Positions 42,551 through 52,097 of a DNA stretch of 64,000 bases are shown one piece after another. Each line of letters begins with the position of its first letter. Position 1 is the stretch's first letter. The notes under the pieces were generated by a model that had not been told where the DNA came from, made no database searches, and was given only the letters and a program-made list of their open reading frames with translations. Source of the DNA: CAYFFO01 sp964342485. GTDB lineage: Bacteria > Chloroflexota > Dehalococcoidia > Lucifugimonadales > CAJWER01. The stretch covers positions 49,684-113,683 of the forward strand of contig CAYFFO010000002.1 in assembly GCA_964342485.1 (NCBI GenBank). Reading direction: 5' to 3'. Both the position numbers and the translations under genes were made by a program.

Positions 42551-43261
42551 CTATGGCCTCTCTATCAAAACAGTAACACCCATATCTAAATATTTTTGTC
42601 GTGATGCACGATCATAACTTCGATAACATACCGCTACTTCAGAATCACTTAGTTCATTAACTACAAACTTGACGCAATCGTCTACTGATTGCAAAGGTTG
42701 GTCAGGATTTGATTCAATACTAAACAACAGGTCTGCCGGACCGAAGGAAAGACAATCAACACCATTCTTAGCTAAAGTACGTGCTTTAGTCACTGCCGAA
42801 ACGGACTCAACTTGCATCCATAACACACCAGTATTTGCCCACCATTCTGCATAAGAATTAACGTCCGGAATTTTGTCCAATCCTAAGCGAGTCTGGCCTC
42901 CCCAACTTCTAGAACCAACTTGAGGATAATAAAAATTGGCTATGGCTTCATCAACAGTTTGTTCAGATTCTACCTGTGGCACCTCCACTCCTGTAGGTCC
43001 TAAATCTAAATAATTTCCTACCAAGTAAGTATGTGAGGTGTGCCTGATGCGGAACAAAACGGGGATTGTTAGTTCTGTAGCTTCTTTACAAAATTCGACT
43101 AGTCTTTCTTCATTCAATGGCGCATGTTGACTATCTACCCAAATAAAAGAGTATTCTCCGGTTTCTAAATGCCGTTCAAGTTGGGTTTTATCCAAGTTAG
43201 TTGACACTTGCAAGCCTAAAATAGTCTCTCCATTACGCATTTTGGTTTTCAGATTGTTCAT
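42551..43261 (-). CDS. HpcH/HpaI aldolase-family enzyme
   Basis: 236 residues of the phosphoenolpyruvate/pyruvate-domain TIM-barrel. Family features are FIWVDSQHAPLN (D-x-x-H around the catalytic His), the GPTGVEVPQVES glycine-rich loop, WMQVESVSAV with the metal glutamate, and FGPADL with the metal aspartate. HpaI-like class II aldolases cleave 2-keto-3-deoxy acids to pyruvate and an aldehyde. The typical DxEH is here DSQH. It heads the cluster aldolase-NHL-NHL-DUF1801. Sugar-acid degradation is a plausible role given the enolase-superfamily enzyme 6 kb away, but there is no direct link. Confidence 0.85.
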   Translation of the reverse strand: MNNLKTKMRNGETILGLQVSTNLDKTQLERHLETGEYSFIWVDSQHAPLNEERLVEFCKEATELTIPVLFRIRHTSHTYLVGNYLDLGPTGVEVPQVESEQTVDEAIANFYYPQVGSRSWGGQTRLGLDKIPDVNSYAEWWANTGVLWMQVESVSAVTKARTLAKNGVDCLSFGPADLLFSIESNPDQPLQSVDDCVKFVVNELSDSEVAVCYRSYDRASRQKYLDMGVTVLIERP

Positions 43262-43427
43262 ACTTTAATCCTTGTTAATTTAATTTTTAATTAAGAGGCA
43301 TACCTAGCCATTATAAACATTATTAGACACCCAAGACTTACTCATGCGCCAACACCATAAATATTACTCCATTAAGACCCTCTATCATAAATTTAAAATG
43401 TTGATCCAGTTAAAGCATTCTGTATGT

Positions 43428-43457
43428 TTGACCAAAACACACTGAAAAATTTATAAT
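43428..43457 (+). promoter_or_regulatory. sbcC promoter (TTGACC-18-TATAAT)
   Basis: TTGACC at 43428-43433, an 18-bp spacer and TATAAT at 43452-43457. The predicted leader to the TTG start at 43518 is about 54 bases. Confidence 0.6.
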
Positions 43458-43517
43458 CTTTTCGACCAAAATTATCATTCATTAATGTCTCTTCCAACTA
43501 TCTATAGGATATAGCTG

Positions 43518-46500
43518 TTGATACCACTTAAACTACACGTTAAAAACTTTATGTGTTATCGAGATGCTGTACCTACCTTAAACTTCAATAATATACATGT
43601 AGCTTGTTTATCTGGAAATAATGGTCATGGAAAATCAGCTCTTCTAGACAGCATCACTTGGGCCCTTTGGGGGCAATCTCGCACCCGTACACAAGATGAA
43701 TTAATTCATCAGGGGCTTAACGACATGATGGTTGAATTAGAATTCGCTGCTAGATCTCAAACATACAAGGTAAGCAGAAGATATTCACGTAGGGGTAAGC
43801 AAAGCGGTACTACAATTCTAGAGTTCTTGGTATCTTCAAATGGCACCTTCAAACCAATAACTGGTAATACTGTTAGGGATACGGAAACCCGTATAAAAGA
43901 GATCCTTAACATGGACTATGAAACATTCGTAAATACCGCATTCTTGTTACAGGGTAAGGCTGATCTATTTACTAGCAGCAGTCCTAATAAACGTAAAGAA
44001 GTGCTGGCAGAAGTACTTGATCTCTCATACTACGAAATACTTGAAAATAGAGCACGTGACCACAGTCAATTATTGCAAGAACAAATTCAACGCATAGAAA
44101 GCGATTCTTCTGTCAGAATTCAGGAAATTCAAGAAAAACCCAGATATGAACAAGAACTCTTGTCCGCCAATTCCAATCTATCTAATATAAAACTGGATTT
44201 GGAAAATAGACGCCTAGAATTTCAAATAATCAGCGACAAAATTACAATCCTTACAAACAAAAAACAAGAACTCGATAATTTAGAAAAACGGTTAATTGGA
44301 ACAGAAATTGAAATATCCGATCTGACCCGGCGATTAGAACAAGACTCTGCAAAATTAAAACAATCAGAAGATCTAATTAACAGGGAAAACGAGATTACAA
44401 GCAAATTTGACGAGTTAAATTCTTTACAAAAAGAGATGAACCGACTTGATGAAGCAGGTTTCAAAGAAACTGGTCTTACAAAAGAGATATCTTCGATAAA
44501 TATAGTCATAGAATCTCACCAGTCCAAGTTGCTTTTAGAAAGTGACCATATAAGAACTAGAATCGATGAGGAACTGAAGCCCAAATCGAGATCGCAAAAA
44601 GAGATTGAAGAAGAAATTCGCATAATTTCAAAGTCATTAAACGACCAAACAGCAAATGAAAAACAATTTAATGACAAAAAGGATGAAGCAAATCTTTTAT
44701 GGGAAGAGTTGGTATCGATAAACAAATCTTTGGAAATTCGGAGAGGATTAGAAGACCAAAAAGCAAAACTTGAACAAAAAATAGCTGTAGAAGAAGCCCA
44801 ACTATCAGAACAAATATCTCAATTAGGAAAAACAATAATTGATCTAGAATCAATAGTTACCGAAATCAGTCATCTCAACAATGAAATTGTAGACCTTTCC
44901 AAAGAACATACTTTGGCCAAAAAACAATTAAACAAAGTGCAAGCCTCGCGCCGGGACTTAGAACAATTTGGTGACAGAATTAACTACCTAAAACAAGAAA
45001 ACAGCTATCTCCATATTGAAATGCAAGAAACCCGTGAGAAATTTGACCTTCTTACAAGCGGCAAAGCTGAATGTCCAGTTTGTAAACAGGTAATGGAAAC
45101 AGAAGGCATTAATAAATTAAAACAGGAATATCGAGACAAAGGACTAGAGCACAAAAAACTTTATTCCAAGAATAAACAAGAGTGTGAAAAATTGATAGTA
45201 AACCAGGAGGAGCTTTCCAAACAAATCGAATTTCAAGATCAAGAAACAACTTCTCTAATACTGGAAATCAATCAAAAGCTTTCAACCTGCCAATCAAAAC
45301 TAGATGAAGCTAATAAGTCAGTCGTTCATCTTGCTAATATCAGGAAATCGTATCAGGGTCTATCTGAAACAATAAAACTGAAAAACTTCGCCTCTACAGA
45401 ACGTCTGAGTTTACAAAAGATTAACGAACAAATATCTGGCTTGGAATATAGCCCTGAGAGTCTATCTCATAAACAAGATGCAATAGCAAAATTAGAAAAA
45501 ATCATTGAACGTGACCAAGAATATCTCATAAAACGTCGTCAGCAGCTTGAAAACAGTATGATCCTATCTGAAAATAAATTATCCGAATCTATTTCTGCCG
45601 GGCAAGAATTAGTTGAGCAAAAACAGCAACTTGAACACATAAACCAAAAAATTTCACAAAAAGATTATTTGCCTGAAGAGCAGGCTAAAATCAAATTATT
45701 ACAGAATCGCTTAGCTGAGCTTAATTACGATCGTGGATATCATAAGGAAGTTCTTGCAAAGGTTAACGAACTCAATCCATATATAGAACTCAATCGTCAA
45801 TGTCAAAATGCAAAAACGACATTGAGTTCGCAAAAAGCTTCACTTCAATCTTCCAGTAAGCTATTGGCTCGTCGTTCTAATGAAATCGAAACTGACAAAC
45901 ACCGATGCCTACGACTTAAAGATGATTTACAATCTCTTGTTGATATCGAACAAAAATACACTCTTGTCAAAAATTCACTATCAATTTTGGAAAAGTCTGC
46001 TCTAAATGCAGAAGTAACACAAAAAACTGCCCAGCAGCAGATTGCCCGAATAGATAATTTGCAAACAGAAATAGCTGAACTCCAATCTTCTAGGAAAAAG
46101 ATTACTGAATCCAAATCTATTTACGATGAGCTAAGACTCGCTTTTGGGAGAAACGGAATACAGGCATTAATTATTGAAAATGCTATACCCCAAATTCAAG
46201 ACGAAGCTAATGAATTACTTGGAAGACTAACTGAAAATCGGATGTTCCTAAAACTACAACTCAAAGAAGGACGTAGAGATAAGCAAATAGGACTAAGAGC
46301 AGAAGAGATTGATATCCGAGTCTCTGATGAAATCGGCACTCGGAGTTACGAGACATTTAGTGGAGGTGAATCATTTAGAATCAATTTTGCTCTTCGCATA
46401 GCATTATCTAAACTACTTGCGAGAAGGGCAGGTACCCCATTGCCCATATTATTTATCGATGAAGGTTTTGGATCTCAAGATAACACCGGTCAAGAACGGC

Positions 46501-46640
46501 TCAGAGAAGCTATCCAATCCATACAAGACGATTTTGAAAAAATTATCGTGATTACACATCTTGAACAGATAAAGGAAGCATTCCCGGTTCGCATCGAGGT
46601 CACCAAAACAACGATGGGATCGACATTTGAAATAATTTAG
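43518..46640 (+). CDS. sbcC: SbcC/Rad50-type DNA repair ATPase
   Basis: 1040 residues from TTG 43518. The N-terminal Walker A is GNNGHGKSALLDS (SGNNGHGKS), followed by very long heptad-rich coiled-coils, the zinc hook C519-PV-C522 near the middle, returning coiled-coil, and a C-terminal lobe with the ABC signature FSGGESFRINFALRIALS and Walker B LFIDEGFGSQD. With SbcD/Mre11 it processes DNA ends and hairpins. SbcD is not in this window; typically it is the immediate neighbour. Its own promoter is visible, and a possible weak one for the ABC operon follows downstream. Confidence 0.93.
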   Translation: MIPLKLHVKNFMCYRDAVPTLNFNNIHVACLSGNNGHGKSALLDSITWALWGQSRTRTQDELIHQGLNDMMVELEFAARSQTYKVSRRYSRRGKQSGTTILEFLVSSNGTFKPITGNTVRDTETRIKEILNMDYETFVNTAFLLQGKADLFTSSSPNKRKEVLAEVLDLSYYEILENRARDHSQLLQEQIQRIESDSSVRIQEIQEKPRYEQELLSANSNLSNIKLDLENRRLEFQIISDKITILTNKKQELDNLEKRLIGTEIEISDLTRRLEQDSAKLKQSEDLINRENEITSKFDELNSLQKEMNRLDEAGFKETGLTKEISSINIVIESHQSKLLLESDHIRTRIDEELKPKSRSQKEIEEEIRIISKSLNDQTANEKQFNDKKDEANLLWEELVSINKSLEIRRGLEDQKAKLEQKIAVEEAQLSEQISQLGKTIIDLESIVTEISHLNNEIVDLSKEHTLAKKQLNKVQASRRDLEQFGDRINYLKQENSYLHIEMQETREKFDLLTSGKAECPVCKQVMETEGINKLKQEYRDKGLEHKKLYSKNKQECEKLIVNQEELSKQIEFQDQETTSLILEINQKLSTCQSKLDEANKSVVHLANIRKSYQGLSETIKLKNFASTERLSLQKINEQISGLEYSPESLSHKQDAIAKLEKIIERDQEYLIKRRQQLENSMILSENKLSESISAGQELVEQKQQLEHINQKISQKDYLPEEQAKIKLLQNRLAELNYDRGYHKEVLAKVNELNPYIELNRQCQNAKTTLSSQKASLQSSSKLLARRSNEIETDKHRCLRLKDDLQSLVDIEQKYTLVKNSLSILEKSALNAEVTQKTAQQQIARIDNLQTEIAELQSSRKKITESKSIYDELRLAFGRNGIQALIIENAIPQIQDEANELLGRLTENRMFLKLQLKEGRRDKQIGLRAEEIDIRVSDEIGTRSYETFSGGESFRINFALRIALSKLLARRAGTPLPILFIDEGFGSQDNTGQERLREAIQSIQDDFEKIIVITHLEQIKEAFPVRIEVTKTTMGSTFEII

Positions 46641-46922
46641 CCAGAACAATTTATGCTCTAGTTTGGTAGCCTTCATCACAAATATCGACATTTATTTTCC
46701 TTTGAATACTCTTTTAAGTAAATTAGTCCTCTAATTGCATCTTTAACACCTCCAATAATGGAATATTGGACATACATCTGATGTTAGTTTTTGATAATAA
46801 AAATCTGATAAATTCCATTAATTAAGCATTATTTCCCCCTTGAACAAATTTTATACTTGATATAGGTTTTGTATTAGAAAAATGATTAGTTTCAACCTTT
46901 CAAAAACAACAAGTCGAAATTA

Positions 46923-48722
46923 ATGCATATATTTATTCGTATTATCTCCCTCACACTGAACCACAGATGGCTCACAATAAAAGCACTCGCTTGTGTATCA
47001 GGTGCAACTGCTGCATACCTGTTTCTTCCTTGGCTCTTTGGCATGGCCATTGATCAAACTGTTAAAGTTATTTCAGACAACACATCCTCGACATCTGCTA
47101 TTTTTCAAATTGCTATTGTAATCCTTATTTTGAGTCTACTTCGTGGGCTCCTGACTTTTGGACAAACTTACTATGGTGAAAAACTATCCCAATCTGTAGC
47201 ATACGATTTAAGAAACAAATTTTATAACCACGTACAAAATTTAAGTTTTGAATTCCATGACACCAATCACACAGGTAACTTGATGTCCCGGGCAATAACG
47301 GATGTGGAAGCATTCCGAATGTTTATCATGGCAGGCCTAATAAGATCCCCATACTACCTTATTCTGTTTATTGCTTCCTCTACCATTTTAATTTGGAGAG
47401 ACTGGCGACTTGGTTTGGTAGCTCTACTGTTTATGCCAGCACTTGGAGCCCTTACCACTATTTTGCGGCTTCATTTAAGACGAATTTGGCTGAGGATCCA
47501 AGAAGACATGGCCGAATTGAGCACTGTTTTACAAGAAAATATGACTGGAGCCCGAGTCGTAAAAGCATTTGCAGCTGAAGAATATGAGGAGGCCAAATAC
47601 GATCATAGTAGTTCCGCCGTTTCATTTGATATGATACGCGCGGCGCGTCTTCAAGCACTCAACACATCCATTATTGTCTTTATTTACCTGATAACAATTG
47701 GCCTAATCCTATGGGCGGGTGGTTTAAGGGTTATTAACGGTGATATAACTCCAGGCGATCTAGCCAGTTTTCTGTTTTACATGCAAATTTTGGCTATGCC
47801 CGTTCGGCAGGCAGGGATGGTAGTTAATTCATATGCTCGTGCATTTTCAGCAGGAGAACGACTGTTTGAGGTTCTTGACTATGAATCGCATGTACGAGAA
47901 ACAAAGAATCCAAAAACATTACCCCATACAGAAGGTAAAGTCATTTTTGAGGATGTAAGCTTCAGTTATGACGGGCATACACCTATCTTGCAAAACATTA
48001 ACCTTACAGGAGAAAAAGGAAAGATCCTAGCCATTGTTGGAGCTCCTGGTAGTGGTAAAAGTACACTAGTCAATTTACTGCCACGATTTTACGATGTACG
48101 ATTTGGTCGAATAACAATAGACGGTATTGATATTCGACAGGCCTCATTAAATTCTCTTCGCGGTAATATAGGTATAGTTCAACAGGATGTATTTCTGTTT
48201 ACAACTAGCCTTAAAGAAAATATAGCTTACGGCCGTCCGCAAGCTTCTATGAAGGAAATAATTTCTGCCGCAAAAATAGCACAATTAGATGATTTCATAA
48301 ACACACTTGAGGATGGCTACGAAACTGTGGTAGGAGAAAGGGGTTCTACTCTATCAGGCGGACAACGCCAGCGCATGTCCATTGCACGTGCTGTACTCCT
48401 AGACCCTTCTATCCTTATTTTGGACGATTCCACCGCAAGCGTAGATGCACAAACAGAAGAATTGATCCAGAAAGCTTTGGAATCATTGATGCACGGCCGC
48501 ACTACCTTTGTGATAGCTAACCGGCTCAGTACTGTTCATAAAGCTGACGAGATAATTGTACTAGACCACGGAAAGATAGTTGAGCGAGGATCACACGAAA
48601 CATTAATTAGGCATCAAGGGATATATCGCCAAATATATGATCTGCAACTTAAACCACAAGAAGATGTGATGATGGAATTTGAAATGAATGAAAATGAACC
48701 CACAGAGGTTACAACATCATGA
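46923..48722 (+). CDS. ABC exporter half-transporter, degenerate-site subunit
   Basis: 599 residues: six-helix type IV transmembrane domain (about 1-310) and a C-terminal NBD with Walker A GAPGSGKST, signature LSGGQRQRMS, and Walker B LILDDSTASVD in which the catalytic glutamate is replaced by Asp. The next gene supplies the complementary half with a noncanonical LSVGQ signature, so the pair fits a heterodimeric exporter of the TM287/288 (BmrCD) kind with one degenerate ATP site. Substrate unknown; drug, lipid or peptide export is typical. The stop overlaps the next start (ATGA). About 280 bp of empty AT-rich sequence precedes it. Confidence 0.9.
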   Translation: MHIFIRIISLTLNHRWLTIKALACVSGATAAYLFLPWLFGMAIDQTVKVISDNTSSTSAIFQIAIVILILSLLRGLLTFGQTYYGEKLSQSVAYDLRNKFYNHVQNLSFEFHDTNHTGNLMSRAITDVEAFRMFIMAGLIRSPYYLILFIASSTILIWRDWRLGLVALLFMPALGALTTILRLHLRRIWLRIQEDMAELSTVLQENMTGARVVKAFAAEEYEEAKYDHSSSAVSFDMIRAARLQALNTSIIVFIYLITIGLILWAGGLRVINGDITPGDLASFLFYMQILAMPVRQAGMVVNSYARAFSAGERLFEVLDYESHVRETKNPKTLPHTEGKVIFEDVSFSYDGHTPILQNINLTGEKGKILAIVGAPGSGKSTLVNLLPRFYDVRFGRITIDGIDIRQASLNSLRGNIGIVQQDVFLFTTSLKENIAYGRPQASMKEIISAAKIAQLDDFINTLEDGYETVVGERGSTLSGGQRQRMSIARAVLLDPSILILDDSTASVDAQTEELIQKALESLMHGRTTFVIANRLSTVHKADEIIVLDHGKIVERGSHETLIRHQGIYRQIYDLQLKPQEDVMMEFEMNENEPTEVTTS

Positions 48723-50545
48723 TGTCTGGAGGTTTCAAAGCAGCAGTCAAAGCTGGTTCTGGCGCTCGCCTAGATGAAGATGCCTTTGGCAATGCTTTCA
48801 ACTACAAAGTAATAACTAGAATGGGGCCATATCTAAAACCCCATATCGCACTTATGGCACTAGCTATTATTGCAATGCTTCTGTTCACTGGTACACAGGT
48901 AGCTATCCCATGGTTAATTAAGATTGGAATTGATAATTTCATAGTAGAGAGTGACAAAGTTGGCTTAACTTGGGTAGTAGGCTTTTTTATGGCTAATGCC
49001 TTACTAAATTGGGGAGCCAATTTTACCCAAGAATTAACTATAGCAAGGGTAGGACAGAAGTTACTTTACTCACTACGACGAGACATGTTCCATCACCTAC
49101 AAAACCAATCTGTCTCTTTCTATGACAAGAACGAAGTTGGAAGAATCATGTCTCGCGTTCTAGGAGACGTCTACCAACTACAAGAATTCCTTTCCGTAGC
49201 TGTTGTAACAGTCGGAGATCTTTTGAGCTTGATAGGGATCGTTGCAGCAGTGTTAATTATCAGTTTTGAGCTAGGATTAATTTCAGTTGTAACTATACCA
49301 ATTTTGATAATTGTAATGGCTATTTGGCAACCATTTGCCCGGAAAGCTTTTGTGAGAGTAAGAACTGCAGCCGCTTCAGTTAACGGAGCTTTGAATGAAA
49401 ACATCTCCGGAGTAAGAGTGGTGCAGGCAATGAATCGCCAAGAAAAGAACCTAGAAAGTTTTGATGATATAAATCAAGACAATCTAAATTCTTCCATCTA
49501 CGCAACAAAAATCTCGTCTGGCTTACTCCCATCTGTAGACATCCTTACCGCTGTATCAATTGGACTGGTTCTTATATTTGGAGCACAAATGGCGGGGAGT
49601 AACAATTTGGCCGTTGGTTCTATTGTAGCTTTTGTTATGTACATCCAAAGATTTTTTGATCCAATCCGCAGCCTTACAATGCAATACACTCAATTACAAA
49701 GAGCAATGGCATCAGGTATGCGAATATTTGAGCTCCTTGACACTGAACCAGAGTTAAAGGACAAACCGGACGCGCACGATTTTGCTGAAGTACGTGGAGA
49801 AATAGAATTCAAAGACGTAAGTTATAGTTACATAGACGGACAAGATGTCCTAACTCACGTGGATATGCATATCGCTCCAGGACAAACTGTAGCAATAGTC
49901 GGTCCAACAGGCGCAGGGAAAACCACTTTAGTATCCCTTATGTCCCGGTTTTACGATGTGCCAGAGGGTAGAGGTACAATTTTGGTAGATGGACAAGACG
50001 TGAGAGACGAAACACGTGCATCTTTAGCACGTCAAACCAGCATGGTGCTACAAGAGCCTTTTCTGTTTTCAGGTACAGTAAGAGACAACATCAAATATAT
50101 CCATACTGATACTTCAGAAGCAAAGATGATTGAAGCATCAAAGTCGGTTGGGATTCACGAATTTATAATGGATCTTGAAAATGGATACGACACATTCCTT
50201 CATGAACGTGGAGCAAACCTAAGCGTAGGACAACGACAGCTTATAAGTTTTGCAAGAGCAATTATTGACGATCCTCGAATATTGATCCTAGACGAAGCTA
50301 CTGCAAATATTGATAGCTTTACAGAACTTCTTATTCAAAAAGCTTTAGAAAACTTACTGAAAGACCGAACTGCTATTGTAATAGCACACCGCCTTTCGAC
50401 TATCAGAGGTGCAGATAAAATTGTGGTTCTCAATCAAGGTCATGTTGAACAGGTAGGCACACACGAAGAATTAATGAATACAGATGGCCTTTATTCAAAC
50501 TTATACCACATGAACTTTGCTGCCGTTAAACAAACTATCTCCTAA
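48719..50545 (+). CDS. ABC exporter half-transporter, consensus-glutamate subunit
   Basis: 608 residues. An extra N-terminal segment precedes the six-helix domain; the NBD has Walker A GPTGAGKTT, signature LSVGQRQLIS (noncanonical V for G) and Walker B ILILDEATANID with the catalytic glutamate. Together with the preceding gene (four-base overlap) it forms a heterodimer in which the glutamate of this subunit and the canonical LSGGQ of the partner make the working site. It is convergent with the FAH-family gene 58 bases later, with no visible terminator. Confidence 0.9.
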   Translation: MMSGGFKAAVKAGSGARLDEDAFGNAFNYKVITRMGPYLKPHIALMALAIIAMLLFTGTQVAIPWLIKIGIDNFIVESDKVGLTWVVGFFMANALLNWGANFTQELTIARVGQKLLYSLRRDMFHHLQNQSVSFYDKNEVGRIMSRVLGDVYQLQEFLSVAVVTVGDLLSLIGIVAAVLIISFELGLISVVTIPILIIVMAIWQPFARKAFVRVRTAAASVNGALNENISGVRVVQAMNRQEKNLESFDDINQDNLNSSIYATKISSGLLPSVDILTAVSIGLVLIFGAQMAGSNNLAVGSIVAFVMYIQRFFDPIRSLTMQYTQLQRAMASGMRIFELLDTEPELKDKPDAHDFAEVRGEIEFKDVSYSYIDGQDVLTHVDMHIAPGQTVAIVGPTGAGKTTLVSLMSRFYDVPEGRGTILVDGQDVRDETRASLARQTSMVLQEPFLFSGTVRDNIKYIHTDTSEAKMIEASKSVGIHEFIMDLENGYDTFLHERGANLSVGQRQLISFARAIIDDPRILILDEATANIDSFTELLIQKALENLLKDRTAIVIAHRLSTIRGADKIVVLNQGHVEQVGTHEELMNTDGLYSNLYHMNFAAVKQTIS

Positions 50546-50603
50546 TAAGATTAAGCTTGATTAATGAAAATATTTGACTTGTATCTTCTGATTAAATTGA
50601 TAC

Positions 50604-51488
50604 TTAGACGATTTCGACAGTGTTTTCAACAGAACCGATACCTTCTAGGCTGATCTTCACTAAATCACCTGCCTCTAAAGGACCATCCGCCACACATCCA
50701 CCGGTATAAATAACCATTAGATCTGGGGGGCTATCATGATCGGTAACCCATCTTATTATATCTTCGGGAGCCCTTCTATGTGCAGTGGTATTGCTAGATT
50801 TACCCACTACTTGACCTTTTCTATTTATAGTCAGTTCCATAGATCTATCTGTTGGACTATTAAGGCTTTCAGGAGTCACAATACATGGTCCTAAAGATGC
50901 GCATCCTTTAAAAACTTTACTAGGAACCATCCACCAAATCGTCTCACCCATCAATCCTCCAGCAACCTCGTTACCAGTACTATAAGCCACTAGCTCCCCT
51001 TTATAAATCACCAAAACCAGTTCGCCTTCAGCGACTGTGCTAGTATCGCTTCTAATACCAATATTATCAAAGGGACCTACCAGTCGAGTAGATCCACCTT
51101 TATACATTATTGGTGGTCGTTCATTTTCATATGCTTTTTTGGTAAAATCTGGCATTTTCTCGACTAATTCATCGGGTACAGAATAATTTCCTATACCTCC
51201 AGCCCAGACTTCATCAGGATCAATTGGACGAATAATCCTACCTTTATTCGAGTCATCTTTAGACCAGTTTTCTAAATCAAGAAGACTAAAGGATCTTGGA
51301 TTACCCTGAGACAATATATTACGAGTCACGTCATCAATCGGTTGTCCGCCAATATAGTGTACTTTTAATAAATCTTCAAAGCCCTTAACTTCTTCATTAA
51401 GATCGGTTAGTGATACTAGTATACCGGGATCATTCTCAACAGTTAAATGGGTATTCCCTACCTCATCACGAATCCTGTAATAACGCAT
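50604..51488 (-). CDS. Fumarylacetoacetate hydrolase-family protein (sugar-acid dehydratase-like)
   Basis: 294 residues of the FAH fold. The core has EGELVLVIYKGELVAYSTGNEVAGG, a metal-binding E in the GELVLV strand and the FKGCASLGPCIVT loop. This subgroup includes 2-keto-3-deoxy-arabinonate dehydratases; the catalytic detail cannot be fixed from sequence. It follows the HU gene after 27 bases and has a Shine-Dalgarno-like AGGAGGGTTAA before the ATG at 51488. It may take part in sugar-acid catabolism, like the aldolase and enolase-type genes elsewhere in the window. Confidence 0.8.
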   Translation of the reverse strand: MRYYRIRDEVGNTHLTVENDPGILVSLTDLNEEVKGFEDLLKVHYIGGQPIDDVTRNILSQGNPRSFSLLDLENWSKDDSNKGRIIRPIDPDEVWAGGIGNYSVPDELVEKMPDFTKKAYENERPPIMYKGGSTRLVGPFDNIGIRSDTSTVAEGELVLVIYKGELVAYSTGNEVAGGLMGETIWWMVPSKVFKGCASLGPCIVTPESLNSPTDRSMELTINRKGQVVGKSSNTTAHRRAPEDIIRWVTDHDSPPDLMVIYTGGCVADGPLEAGDLVKISLEGIGSVENTVEIV

Positions 51489-51515
51489 TTAACCCTCCTT
51501 TTATCAGTGAAACTA

Positions 51516-51809
51516 TTATTTTCGAGCGATTTTGCTTAATTCAGCACCAGCAGTGAAGCCAACCCTTCGGTGAGCCGGGACTGTTATCAATTTTCCTGCC
51601 TGTCCACCTCGTATGGGCTTGACCCGCCTTTGCTTTACATCTCTAACAGAAAAAGATCCAAAACCTGTTAAAACAACTTTATCCCCGTTAGCCAAAGCAT
51701 CTTGAATACTTGACAGAACTGCTTTTAGAGCAGCTTCGCCTTGGGCTCTAGAACCACCTAGTCCAGTTGCCACCCTTGCTGTAATATCGCTTTTCCTCAG
51801 TGTCGCCAT
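51516..51809 (-). CDS. HU-family nucleoid protein
   Basis: 97 residues of the HU/IHF fold. VLTGFGSFSVRDVKQRRVKPIRGGQAGKLI is the core DNA-binding signature, with the conserved GFGxF and a beta-arm. It compacts and bends DNA. A strong promoter (TTGACA-18-TATTAT) lies 107 bases upstream of the ATG. The 5' leader is about 100 bases. The FAH-family gene is next on the transcript. Confidence 0.95.
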   Translation of the reverse strand: MATLRKSDITARVATGLGGSRAQGEAALKAVLSSIQDALANGDKVVLTGFGSFSVRDVKQRRVKPIRGGQAGKLITVPAHRRVGFTAGAELSKIARK

Positions 51810-51915
51810 ATGAAATCTTCCCCCCCTTTATTAATTCTTGTGACTACCAAATTGATTAATGGATACTAAACTATCACACCAATCGAATAGAAGCATACAA
51901 TAACCAAACTTGCAG

Positions 51916-51945
51916 ATAATATTTGTAAATTATATATGATGTCAA
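51916..51945 (-). promoter_or_regulatory. HU gene promoter
   Basis: On the minus strand, TTGACA (51940-51945) and TATTAT (51916-51921) are spaced 18 bp. Both match sigma70 consensus well. It faces away from the DAO gene at 52098. Confidence 0.65.
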
Positions 51946-52097
51946 GCCCAACTTACCAAGGAAAACTTTCTTCAACCCGAGTATCTTCATGGATCACAAG
52001 AAAGTATACTTGAGTCAGATAGCTTATATCAGATTACCAAATATTCCAATTACTGAATTATTAATTTACAAACACAAGAAGGGCTATTAATTCATAA

